Of a stretch of DNA of 12,770 bases, positions 1-7,200 are shown one piece after another. Within the stretch, counting starts at the first letter, position 1. Every line of letters begins with the position of its first letter. The notes below the pieces were generated by a model that made no database searches, was not told the origin of the DNA, and saw nothing but the letters and a program-made list of their open reading frames with translations. This stretch comes from Deltaproteobacteria bacterium UBA5754 (GTDB taxonomy: Bacteria; Desulfobacterota; Dissulfuribacteria; Dissulfuribacterales; UBA5754): the NCBI GenBank assembly GCA_002419025.1, contig DIFG01000086.1:6857-19626 (forward strand), in the 5' to 3' direction. The translations under genes were made by a program, and so were the position numbers.

Positions 1-22
1 TCGACTTTTTACGAAACCATCA
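1..22. mobile_element. Partial small inverted-repeat element (right end only)
   Basis: Bases 1-22 are identical to the reverse complement of 9877-9898, the left terminal repeat of the complete 133-bp element at 9878-10010. The core is GACTTTTTACGAAACCATC at 3-21. The window therefore opens on the end of a second copy of that family, with the rest of the copy lying to the left, outside the window. No reading frame is visible, so this looks like a non-autonomous, MITE-like element. The sequence match is certain; the mobile nature is inferred from the second copy. Confidence 0.7.
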
Positions 23-45
23 TAACTTAAAAAACATTAAATCAC

Positions 46-150
46 TCACAACAGAGGACACAGAAAAATTCAGAATCGATCGGTGCGGTTCGTTCCTCAC
101 CTCACCGATAAATAAGGTTTTCTCTGTGCTCTCTGTGTCCTCTGTGGTGA
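46..150. repeat. Nested inverted repeat downstream of gyrB
   Basis: The outer arms at 46-64 and 132-150 are 19 bp each and match at 18 of 19 positions (TCACaACAGAGGACACAGA on the plus strand against the reverse complement of the other arm). An inner pair, ATCGGTG at 79-85 and CACCGAT at 103-109, is nearly concentric with them, so the block can fold as one long interrupted hairpin. It begins 8 bases past the gyrB stop. On the gyrB strand it is followed by a T6 run (plus positions 29-34). It may act as a terminator, or be a dispersed repeat serving as one. The CCTCTGTGG-type motif resembles intergenic repeats seen in many bacterial genomes. Confidence 0.7.
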
Positions 151-158
151 GGCCCTTT

Positions 159-2579
159 TCAGATGTCGAGTTCCCTGACCTCGAGGGCATGGGTATAAAT
201 GAACTCCCGCCTCGGTTCGATCTTGTCACCCATGAGGGTGGTAAAAAGACTCTCAGCGTCGTCTGCATCACGTATCGTCACGCGAAGAAGCGTCCTTTTT
301 TCAGGATCCATTGTGGTCTGCCAGAGCTGCTCCGGATTCATCTCTCCCAGACCTTTGTACCTCTGAAGGGATATTCCCTTCTGGCCATCATTTCTGATGA
401 CAGAGAGAAGCTCGCCGATTCCGGATACGCTTCGTGTCCTGCCTGAGTTATCCGTTATATCCATGTCCGCCTGCACAAGCCCATCCAACCGGGAAAATGC
501 CTTTATCGCCCGACGGTATTCGGGCATGTGGACGAGCGAGGGACCGATCGTCGCGGTAAGATAAGCGAGCTCCTCCACGCCGATGTCAAATTCATAGCCG
601 GGTAATTCGCCAGCTGCGGGCTTTATCCTTCCTACCCTGTATCCTTTCTGTTTGAGTCTCTCCGCCATTCCTTCCATAAAACCGGCGTCTAGGAGATCCT
701 CTTCCCTGACGAGACCCCCAACGAGAAGGTCTTCACAAAGATTTCTCCATAGCCCCTTCTTGCAGAGTTCATCCAGGGTTGTGTGGTAAATGGACACATC
801 CCTTAAGAGCTTTTCAAGGTTTTCTCCGGCAACTGGACGATCCCATCCGTGTGGTCTCACATTGAGATCCGCTATGGCCCTGCGAATGAGGAAATCATCG
901 AATTCACGGTCGTCTTTAAGAAATATCTCCTTTCCCTTTCCATGTGAGATGCGATAGAGAGGAGGTTGGGCCACATAGATCATGCCCTGCTCTATGAGAG
1001 GAAACATCTGGCGGTAAAAAAAGGTGAGGAGAAGGGTCCTTATATGGGCTCCGTCCACATCAGCATCAGTCATGATGATGATCTTGTGATACCGCACCCG
1101 CGCAAAGTCGAAATCCTCTGCTCCTATGCCGGTCCCGAGGGCGGCGATGAGGTTTCGGATCTCCTCGCTCGCAAGCATCTTGTCGTAGCGGGCCTTTTCC
1201 ACGTTCATGATCTTTCCCCGAAGGGGAAGAATGGCCTGAAAACGACGATTTCGTCCCTGTTTGGCGCTTCCTCCTGCCGAATCCCCTTCGACTATGAAGA
1301 TTTCCCGTTTCGAAGGGTCCCTTTCCTGGCATTCGGCGAGTTTTCCAGCCATGAACATCTCCTGGCTGCTGGAGGTCTTTCGAGCGAGATCCTTTGCCTT
1401 TCTGGCGGCCTCACGCGCACGGGCAGCGTCCACGACCTTTGCAAGGATTTTTTTGGCTACCTGAGGATTTTCCTCCAGGTATGTGGAAAGGGCGTCGTAA
1501 ACGAGGGAAGATACAATGGAACGTACCTCGCTGTTTCCGAGTTTGGCTTTGGTTTGTCCCTCAAACTGCGGGTTTGGGACCCGGACCGAGATGACGGCCG
1601 TCAAACCTTCCCGTACGTCGTCTCCTTCCATCTTTTCCCGGAGTTTCTTCGGTACGATGTCATCGCTTGCATACCTGTTTATGCATTTCGTAAGCGCCTG
1701 GCGAAAACCCGTCTCATGGGTCCCACCGTCCTTTGTCCTGATGTTGTTGACGTAGCTCAGGAGCCTTTCCGAGTATCCGGCGTTGTAGAGAAAGGCGATC
1801 TCCACCTGCACCTGATCCTTTTCCCCGGATATGAAGACCGGGGTGTCGTGGACTAACTCCTTGTTCCTGCTTAGATACTCCACAAAGGAAACGACTCCGC
1901 CAGAAAAATGAAAATTACCCGAATCCCCTGATCGTTCATCGGAGATATGAATCCTCACGGCTGGATTAAGAAATGCAAGTTCGCGCATGCGGGCCTGGAG
2001 GATCTCGAACTGAAATTCCGTTGTCTCCTGAAAGATCTCTGGATCCGGATGAAAGGTGATTTTTGTTCCTCTTTTTTTCGTCTCCCCGAGGCATTCCACC
2101 GGACCGACAGGATCCCCTTTCTGGTAGCTTTGGCGGTAAATGCGCCCGTCCCGGTAGACCTCTACCGTGAGTTGACTGGACAGGGCGTTCACTACCGAGA
2201 TACCTACACCGTGAAGACCGCCTGAAACCTTGTAGGTGCTGTGATCGAATTTTCCTCCTGCATGAAGACGTGTCAAAACGAGTTCGAGGGCAGAAATCCC
2301 CTCGGTCGGGTGGATATCCACAGGGATACCCCGTCCGTTGTCTTCAACCGTGATGGATCCATCCTCGTGTATAAGGATTCCGATGTCCGTGCAATACCCA
2401 GCCAGGGCCTCGTCTATGCTGTTGTCCACCACCTCGTACACAAGATGGTGCAATCCCTCGATCGATACATTTCCGATGTACATGGCAGGTCTCTTTCTTA
2501 CGGCGGAAAGTCCGCTCAAGACCTTTATCTGACCCGCCCCGTACTGTTCCTTTTGTAGAATATCGTTATCGTTTTTCAT
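159..2579 (-). CDS. gyrB: DNA gyrase subunit B
   Basis: This is the ATPase and TOPRIM subunit of DNA gyrase (GyrA2B2), which introduces negative supercoils using ATP in the cytoplasm. At 806 residues it is full length and close to the long E. coli type. The N-terminal GHKL ATPase domain shows RKRPAMYIG, the catalytic Glu in YEVVDNSIDEA (about E49, with metal-binding N53), EDNGRGIP (79-86) and GGLHGVG (120-126). A GyrB transducer domain follows (DGGTHETGF, PNPQFEGQTKAKLGN). The TOPRIM domain has EGDSAGG (431-437) and DADVDG (505-510). The C-terminal tail carries QRYKGLGEMNPEQLW from about 739 and ends RELDI. A long segment between the TOPRIM motifs and the tail fits the Gram-negative insertion. 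The ATG at 2579 sits 11 bases after the dnaN stop, with a modest AGCAGG ribosome site overlapping that stop, so co-transcription with dnaN is likely. Confidence 0.98.
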   Translation of the reverse strand: MKNDNDILQKEQYGAGQIKVLSGLSAVRKRPAMYIGNVSIEGLHHLVYEVVDNSIDEALAGYCTDIGILIHEDGSITVEDNGRGIPVDIHPTEGISALELVLTRLHAGGKFDHSTYKVSGGLHGVGISVVNALSSQLTVEVYRDGRIYRQSYQKGDPVGPVECLGETKKRGTKITFHPDPEIFQETTEFQFEILQARMRELAFLNPAVRIHISDERSGDSGNFHFSGGVVSFVEYLSRNKELVHDTPVFISGEKDQVQVEIAFLYNAGYSERLLSYVNNIRTKDGGTHETGFRQALTKCINRYASDDIVPKKLREKMEGDDVREGLTAVISVRVPNPQFEGQTKAKLGNSEVRSIVSSLVYDALSTYLEENPQVAKKILAKVVDAARAREAARKAKDLARKTSSSQEMFMAGKLAECQERDPSKREIFIVEGDSAGGSAKQGRNRRFQAILPLRGKIMNVEKARYDKMLASEEIRNLIAALGTGIGAEDFDFARVRYHKIIIMTDADVDGAHIRTLLLTFFYRQMFPLIEQGMIYVAQPPLYRISHGKGKEIFLKDDREFDDFLIRRAIADLNVRPHGWDRPVAGENLEKLLRDVSIYHTTLDELCKKGLWRNLCEDLLVGGLVREEDLLDAGFMEGMAERLKQKGYRVGRIKPAAGELPGYEFDIGVEELAYLTATIGPSLVHMPEYRRAIKAFSRLDGLVQADMDITDNSGRTRSVSGIGELLSVIRNDGQKGISLQRYKGLGEMNPEQLWQTTMDPEKRTLLRVTIRDADDAESLFTTLMGDKIEPRREFIYTHALEVRELDI

Positions 2580-2590
2580 TCATTACCTGC

Positions 2591-3730
2591 TCAGCCTTCC
2601 AGATTGGTCAGGGGCATAACCAATCCGAGAAAACCCTTGTCATCGTTTCCAGACAAAAGAATCGGAGATTTTTTTCCATTTATGGTCATTTCTATTTTTT
2701 GGGATTTCATGACGGATAATAAACTGACAAGAAGTTTTGTATTTAATCCAATAGTTATATCATTTCCAATATAATCGGCTTCAATTTTTTCTCGTGCTTC
2801 ACCAAATTCTTTCTCTAATGTTTCAATTTCTATATTATTATTTTTTAAATTTAATAATATACTTTTTAAATTTGAATCCATCATTACTATCGAAACCCTT
2901 TTTAAAGAATTGATCATGGAATTTTTATCAAATTTTACTATCGTTTCTCTGTTTTCTGGAATGATAGATTTAAAATTGGGAAATTTTGCATCTACAAGTC
3001 TAATTGAAAGTATTTCATCATCTGTGTTTACAAAGCAAAATTTTCCATCCACTCCAAATATAACTTGATTATTTTTATCTGTAATCTTTTTTATTTCCTG
3101 TGCACCCTTTTTTGGAATTATAAATGATATATTTTCATAAAAGTTATTTTTATCCAACTCATCCAGATATTTTTCAACGAAACTTAATTTATGACCATCA
3201 GAACCAACCATTCTAATAATGTTTTTTTCATCTTTTTTTTCATATTCGAATAATAAACCTATTAAATTGTATTTTGTTTCATCCAATGAAACTGAAATGA
3301 TAGTTTTTTCTATCATTTCACCAAGAATATTAGAGTCAATTCTAATTGAATTATTTTTTTCCAATTCCTTGAATCTTGGATAATCATCAGTTGGTAGTCC
3401 ACCTAGCTTGAAATCCAAGTCATTACCATCAGTAATTCTTATCCATAAATTTTCTTTTTCTTGTAAAAAGATATCTTCACGTGGAAATTCACGTATAAGT
3501 TCATAAAATTTTCTTGCATTAATAGTTATTTCACCATGTTCCTTTATTATACATTTTATTTTGGTTTTATAATGTATCTCTAAATCAGTTGCTTCTAAAT
3601 ATAGACCATCATTATCTGTATAAAGCAAAATATTATTTAATATTGTTGCTAATGATTTTTTATCTACAATACTTTGAACATTTGCCAGTTTTTCAATGAT
3701 ATCATTTTTTTTTATTTCAATGTTTAACAT
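2591..3730 (-). CDS. dnaN: DNA polymerase III beta subunit (sliding clamp), AT-rich
   Basis: DnaN forms the dimeric ring that tethers DNA polymerase III and many repair proteins to DNA. The 379-residue product is full length (the E. coli clamp is 366). It starts MLNIEIKKNDIIEKLANVQS, has the family pattern LATILNNILLYTDNDGLYLEATDLEI in domain 1, a TINARKFYELIREFP stretch, MVGSDGHKLSFVE in domain 2, and a C-terminal strand ending LVMPLTNLEG, equivalent to the usual MPMRL end. The ATG at 3730 is preceded by TTAAGG. The gene is strikingly AT-rich: hand counts give 22-23% G+C in the 60-base blocks at 3241 and 3541, against 58% for a block in gyrB at 2401. It uses AT-ending codons almost throughout. 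Only about the last 20 codons (from about 2650 down) look like the neighbours. No stop or frameshift is seen, so it should be functional. Acquisition from an AT-rich donor is inferred. Confidence 0.96.
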   Translation of the reverse strand: MLNIEIKKNDIIEKLANVQSIVDKKSLATILNNILLYTDNDGLYLEATDLEIHYKTKIKCIIKEHGEITINARKFYELIREFPREDIFLQEKENLWIRITDGNDLDFKLGGLPTDDYPRFKELEKNNSIRIDSNILGEMIEKTIISVSLDETKYNLIGLLFEYEKKDEKNIIRMVGSDGHKLSFVEKYLDELDKNNFYENISFIIPKKGAQEIKKITDKNNQVIFGVDGKFCFVNTDDEILSIRLVDAKFPNFKSIIPENRETIVKFDKNSMINSLKRVSIVMMDSNLKSILLNLKNNNIEIETLEKEFGEAREKIEADYIGNDITIGLNTKLLVSLLSVMKSQKIEMTINGKKSPILLSGNDDKGFLGLVMPLTNLEG

Positions 3731-3990
3731 ATTATATACCTTAAATAATAAATAGATTGTTAATAATGTTGAGAACTTTTCCAGTTTCTTGAAATCAAAG
3801 AATATTTGAAACGAAATCTATCTTGAAAAAAAACGTGTAGCATGTTTATTTTTTGTATTTGATAAAAATATCAACAAAATTTCAACGTAAATCCATATTC
3901 TGAAATGATGAGGGTAATGGATACCGTCGGTGAATCCGCTTCCATGGACCTGGGGATATTTTCCACACAGAACACACGCCAAGATACCAT
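3731..3990. promoter_or_regulatory. Divergent intergenic region upstream of dnaN; possible promoter/origin
   Basis: This 260-bp stretch separates dnaN (minus) from the methyltransferase gene (plus), so it must carry the promoters of both. The dnaN-proximal part to about 3900 is extremely AT-rich (12 of 60 G+C in the block at 3841); the rest returns to about 48%. It holds a palindrome, TTGATA-AAAA-TATCAA (3859-3874). TTTTCCACA (3959-3967) fits the relaxed DnaA-box pattern TTWTNCACA. Two degenerate reverse-strand boxes lie side by side at 3758-3766 (TTATTAACA) and 3767-3775 (TTCTCAACA). I could not choose a convincing -35/-10 pair. Origin function is only a possibility. Confidence 0.35.
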
Positions 3991-5130
3991 ATGCAAGGGG
4001 AAAAAACCATTAAAAAGGCCGAGTTCATAAGAGAAATCATCGAGAAACAAGGACCTATCCCGTTCATTCGATTCATGGAGATATGTCTTTACGATGAGGC
4101 CATCGGATACTACTCCACTGGTCAACATCCAGTGGGGAAAAAGGGAGATTTTGTAACAAGTCCTTCCTCGACCTCCCTTTTCGGGGCGCTCATTGCCAAC
4201 CAGATCCGTGAATTTCGTTCTATTCTTGAAATAGATCACATGACGATTGTGGAGATGGGAGCCGGATCCGCCATACTTGCCCGGGATCTCCTGGAACATC
4301 TCGACAGGAAGGATGGGGACCGTTTCAGATATGTCATTGTGGAACCCTTCGATTCTATGAGATCCTTTCAAAAATCCGTCCTCGGTCCCATGGCAGGGCG
4401 TGTTACGTGGGTAGAAACGCTGGACGACTTGACCTTATCGCCCGACTGCTTCCTCTCGAACGAACTCATAGACGCCTTTCCTGTCCACGTGGTGCAAAAA
4501 AGTGACACAGGTTTTAAGGAGCTCCACGTCTGTCTCGACGAAAAGGGTGAATTCCAGGAGTGCCTCAGGGATATCACCGATGTAACCCTTCAAGATTATG
4601 TATCGGGAATGCCCATGTCCCTTACCGTAGGGTACAGGACCGAGGTGAACACGTGGATGAAGACATGGATCGAAAAGGTCGCATCCCTCATGCACAGAGG
4701 ATTCATCATCACTATTGATTATGGCTATTCAGCACGTGACTTTTTTCATCCGGCCCGAAACCGGGGGACCCTCCTTTCGTACAAGGATCATGCGGTACTG
4801 GACAATGTGCTTCTCAATCCTGGCGACCAGGACATAACGGCACATGTGAACTTCAGTGATCTTGACAGATGGGGGAAGGCGGTGGGTCTCGTCACCCTTG
4901 GTTTTGCACCACAGTGGTCGTTTCTTGCATCCCTCGATTTCGAGGAGACCTTTTATGAGTTGAGCGGAGGAAGGTTCGATCCATTCTCCCCTATGCTTGC
5001 CGGGGTGAAGATGCTCATCCTTCCCCAGGGAATGGGGGAAACCCACAAGGTGCTCGTCCAGGCCAAAGGGATGGATGCGAAGACTGAGCTCAAGGGATTT
5101 AGGATGCGAAACATACGGAAAAAATTATAG
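3991..5130 (+). CDS. MidA/NDUFAF7-family SAM-dependent methyltransferase
   Basis: This is a 379-residue class I SAM-dependent methyltransferase of the MidA family (Pfam Methyltransf_28, formerly DUF185). Family hallmarks in order are IGYYSTG and GDFVTSP (residues 52-58), the SAM-binding glycine loop VEMGAGSA (87-94), YVIVEP (114-119), SNELIDAFPVH (156-166), TIDYGYS (241-247), a GTLLSYKDH stretch and DITAHVNF (281-288). The mitochondrial relative NDUFAF7 dimethylates an arginine of complex I subunit NDUFS2; the bacterial role is not settled, and no complex I genes lie nearby. The ATG at 3991 is the first start after an in-frame TGA at 3931, although its ribosome site is poor. It is divergent from dnaN and followed by an HAD gene on the same strand, from which a palindromic element separates it. 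No signal peptide is visible, so it is probably cytoplasmic. Confidence 0.88.
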   Translation: MQGEKTIKKAEFIREIIEKQGPIPFIRFMEICLYDEAIGYYSTGQHPVGKKGDFVTSPSSTSLFGALIANQIREFRSILEIDHMTIVEMGAGSAILARDLLEHLDRKDGDRFRYVIVEPFDSMRSFQKSVLGPMAGRVTWVETLDDLTLSPDCFLSNELIDAFPVHVVQKSDTGFKELHVCLDEKGEFQECLRDITDVTLQDYVSGMPMSLTVGYRTEVNTWMKTWIEKVASLMHRGFIITIDYGYSARDFFHPARNRGTLLSYKDHAVLDNVLLNPGDQDITAHVNFSDLDRWGKAVGLVTLGFAPQWSFLASLDFEETFYELSGGRFDPFSPMLAGVKMLILPQGMGETHKVLVQAKGMDAKTELKGFRMRNIRKKL

Positions 5131-5139
5131 CTCCTTGAA

Positions 5140-5289
5140 GGGAACCTTGAAAAATGAGGATTTTCGTCCGAGGGCAAGGAGCGAGGAGACTTTGTAGGGG
5201 CAACCCTCGTGGTTGCCCGCTGTATGTGAGCATTTTTGACCGACGAGCAACACAGCCATCGGGCGAAAGGACCATTTTTCAAAGTTCCC
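5140..5289. mobile_element. 150-bp palindromic intergenic element, MITE-like
   Basis: The end repeats at 5139-5156 and 5273-5290 match at 17 of 18 positions when one is reverse-complemented (AGGGAAC, C or T, TTGAAAAATG). Partial pairing continues inward (TTTTCGTCCGAGGGC against TTTCGCCCGATGGC). At the centre is a perfect hairpin, GGGCAACC-CTCGT-GGTTGCCC (5198-5218). Counting the ends as GGGAAC...GTTCCC, the copy is flanked by TGAA on both sides (5136-5139 and 5290-5293), which would suit a 4-bp target duplication. It fills almost the whole gap between the methyltransferase stop and the HAD start, and has no reading frame of note. Confidence 0.65.
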
Positions 5290-5305
5290 TGAAGTGCGAT
5301 CAACC

Positions 5306-5959
5306 ATGAATACCATCGAACTTGCCATATTTGATTGCGACGGGGTCCTTTTTGATTCCCTGGAGGCGAACAGGCGGTATTATTCCAGGATCCTTGAGAG
5401 GGTTGGCCGGGCCCCGCTCACGTCCGATGAACTTGCGATTGTCCACATGTTAACCACGGATCAGGCCATCCGTTTGCTCTTTACAAACGATTCCGTGAGA
5501 AAGGAGCAGGCATTCCGAGAGGCGCAAGAATTAAATTATGCGGATTTTATACAGTTCATGAATTTTGAGCCAGGTGTTCCGGAGACTTTAAACGCGTTCA
5601 AATCCCATATACGCATGGCGATCCTTACGAACAGGACCACAACCATGCCGAAGCTCAGGGATGTTTTTGGTCTTGACCGCTGGTTCGATACCATCGTCTG
5701 CGCCCTTGATGTTGAGCGACCCAAACCTGACCCCGAGGGGATGCTCCGGATCCTTGACGCCTTCTCCGTTCCGGCCGAAAAGGCGGTCTATGTGGGAGAT
5801 TCGAAAGTAGACGAGGAGGTCTCGGTGAGGGCTGGCATCCCATTCATCGCATACAAAAACCCCGGCCTCAGGGCGACGTTTCACGTGGAACGCTTTCCTG
5901 ACCTTCAGGATATCCTCCTGAATCAGGGACCGGTGATCCGATTAGAACCTTTGAGATAA
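5306..5959 (+). CDS. HAD-superfamily hydrolase, phosphoglycolate phosphatase-like
   Basis: This is a haloacid dehalogenase-type phosphatase, most like the IA (Gph/beta-phosphoglucomutase) subgroup with an alpha-helical cap. Numbered from the ATG at 5306 (217 residues), motif I is FDCDGVLFDS with nucleophile D10 and acid/base D12; motif II is ILTN with T108; motif III is ERPKPDP with K140; motif IV is YVGDSKVDE with D165 and D169. All catalytic residues are present. Residues 19-95 form the cap. The substrate cannot be read from the sequence; phosphoglycolate or another small phosphate ester is plausible. An in-frame GTG at 5294 would add four residues; I prefer the ATG because IELAIFDCDG normally sits near the N-terminus. 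Neither start has a good ribosome site. The 3' end overlaps convergent serS by 37 bp. Confidence 0.88.
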   Translation: MNTIELAIFDCDGVLFDSLEANRRYYSRILERVGRAPLTSDELAIVHMLTTDQAIRLLFTNDSVRKEQAFREAQELNYADFIQFMNFEPGVPETLNAFKSHIRMAILTNRTTTMPKLRDVFGLDRWFDTIVCALDVERPKPDPEGMLRILDAFSVPAEKAVYVGDSKVDEEVSVRAGIPFIAYKNPGLRATFHVERFPDLQDILLNQGPVIRLEPLR

Positions 5960-7200
5960 GGTCGCAGGGCCTCAGGGATGACGACCGAGCCGTCCTCCTG
6001 TTGAAAGTTTTCAAGTATAGCCACAACAGTCCTGCCCACTGCGAGCCCGGATCCGTTCAGGGTATGGACGAACCTCGCCTTTCCGCCTTTGGACGGTCGA
6101 AATCGGATGTTCGCCCTTCTTGCCTGGAAGTCCTCGAAGTTGCTGCATGACGATATCTCGCAGAACCTGGCCTGTCCCGGAAGCCATACCTCGATGTCAT
6201 AGGTTTTGGCCGCTGAGAAACCCAGGTCTCCGGTGCAGAGGGAAACTACCCGATATGGGAGCCCGAGCTGCTGGAGCACCTCTTCTGCGTCGAGTAGGAG
6301 GTTTTCGAGTTCCTCGTAGGAGTTCTCAGGGTGGGAGAATTTGACAAGTTCGACCTTGTTGAACTGGTGCTGGCGGACGATCCCACGGGTGTCCCTGCCG
6401 TAGGATCCGGCCTCGGACCGAAAGCACGGTGTCCATGCCACGTACTTCACAGTAAGATACTTTTCCTCGAGGATTTCGTCCCGGTGAAGGTTGGTGACCG
6501 GGACCTCGGCGGTGGGAATGAGGTAATATCCATGATCTTCGAGCTTAAAGAGGTCTTCGGCAAATTTGGGAAGCTGCCCTGTGCCCACAAGGGATCTCTC
6601 GTTCACGATAAAAGGTGGAAGAATCTCCGTATAACCGTGTCGTGATGTGTGGAGGTCGAGCATGAAGGAGATGAGGGCCCGTTCGATCCTGGCGCCCATG
6701 CCTACGAAGACGCAGAAGCGGGCCCCGCTGATCTTGGCAGCCCGCTCGAAATCGAGGATGCCGAGCCGGGTCCCGATATCCCAATGTGGGATGGGGGGGA
6801 AGTCGAGTTTCGGGATCTCGCCATGACGTTTGATAGTGACGTTTTCAGAAGAATCCTTGCCGATGGGGACTGAGACGTGCGGGATATTTGGGATGGAGGC
6901 GAGGATACCCTCGATTGTCCGGTCCTTTTCCTTTAGGATGGCCTCAAGTTCGTGGAGACGGTCGTTGATGAGACGGACCCGTTCCCTGAGTTCTGAGGTA
7001 TCGGCCTTTTCGCGCATGAGGCGGGCGATCTCCTCTGTGATCGAGTTCCTTCGGTTTCGGAGCTCCTCCACCTCCTGGATGGTCTCCCGTCTCTCCCGGT
7101 CTATTGTGATGAGCTCGTCGACGGATACAGAGGCGCCCCGGTTTGAGACAGCTGTCCTTAGGATATCGATGTTCTCGCGGATCCATTTGATGTCGAGCAC
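5923..7200 (-). CDS. serS: Seryl-tRNA synthetase
   Basis: This class II synthetase charges tRNA(Ser) and tRNA(Sec) with serine in the cytoplasm. It is full length at 425 residues. The N-terminal helical arm (about 30-105, rich in Glu/Arg/Leu, including ERRETIQEVEELRNRRNSI) is the coiled coil that grips the long variable arm of the tRNA. The catalytic core shows the TAEVP serine-binding stretch (230-234), motif 2 in CFRSEAG...RQHQFNKVEL (259-285), SSCSNFEDFQARR (350-362), and motif 3 in NGSGLAVGRTVVAILEN (382-398). It starts with GTG at 7200 (MLDIKWIREN, the family's typical opening). A GGGAGG ribosome site lies at 7210-7215, 9 bases upstream. It stands alone on its strand, about 250 bases downstream of the TraB-like gene. 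Its last 37 bases overlap the HAD gene tail to tail. Confidence 0.98.
   Translation of the reverse strand: MLDIKWIRENIDILRTAVSNRGASVSVDELITIDRERRETIQEVEELRNRRNSITEEIARLMREKADTSELRERVRLINDRLHELEAILKEKDRTIEGILASIPNIPHVSVPIGKDSSENVTIKRHGEIPKLDFPPIPHWDIGTRLGILDFERAAKISGARFCVFVGMGARIERALISFMLDLHTSRHGYTEILPPFIVNERSLVGTGQLPKFAEDLFKLEDHGYYLIPTAEVPVTNLHRDEILEEKYLTVKYVAWTPCFRSEAGSYGRDTRGIVRQHQFNKVELVKFSHPENSYEELENLLLDAEEVLQQLGLPYRVVSLCTGDLGFSAAKTYDIEVWLPGQARFCEISSCSNFEDFQARRANIRFRPSKGGKARFVHTLNGSGLAVGRTVVAILENFQQEDGSVVIPEALRPYLKGSNRITGP

Noticed and set aside
966..1856. 296-codon open frame on the plus strand opposite gyrB
   Set aside because: It lies wholly inside unmistakable gyrB coding sequence, and its product shows no recognisable motif; a shadow frame.
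3905..4030. 41-codon open frame beginning with two ATGs and overlapping the start of the methyltransferase gene
   Set aside because: No ribosome site or recognisable product; overlaps a well-supported gene by 40 bp in another frame.
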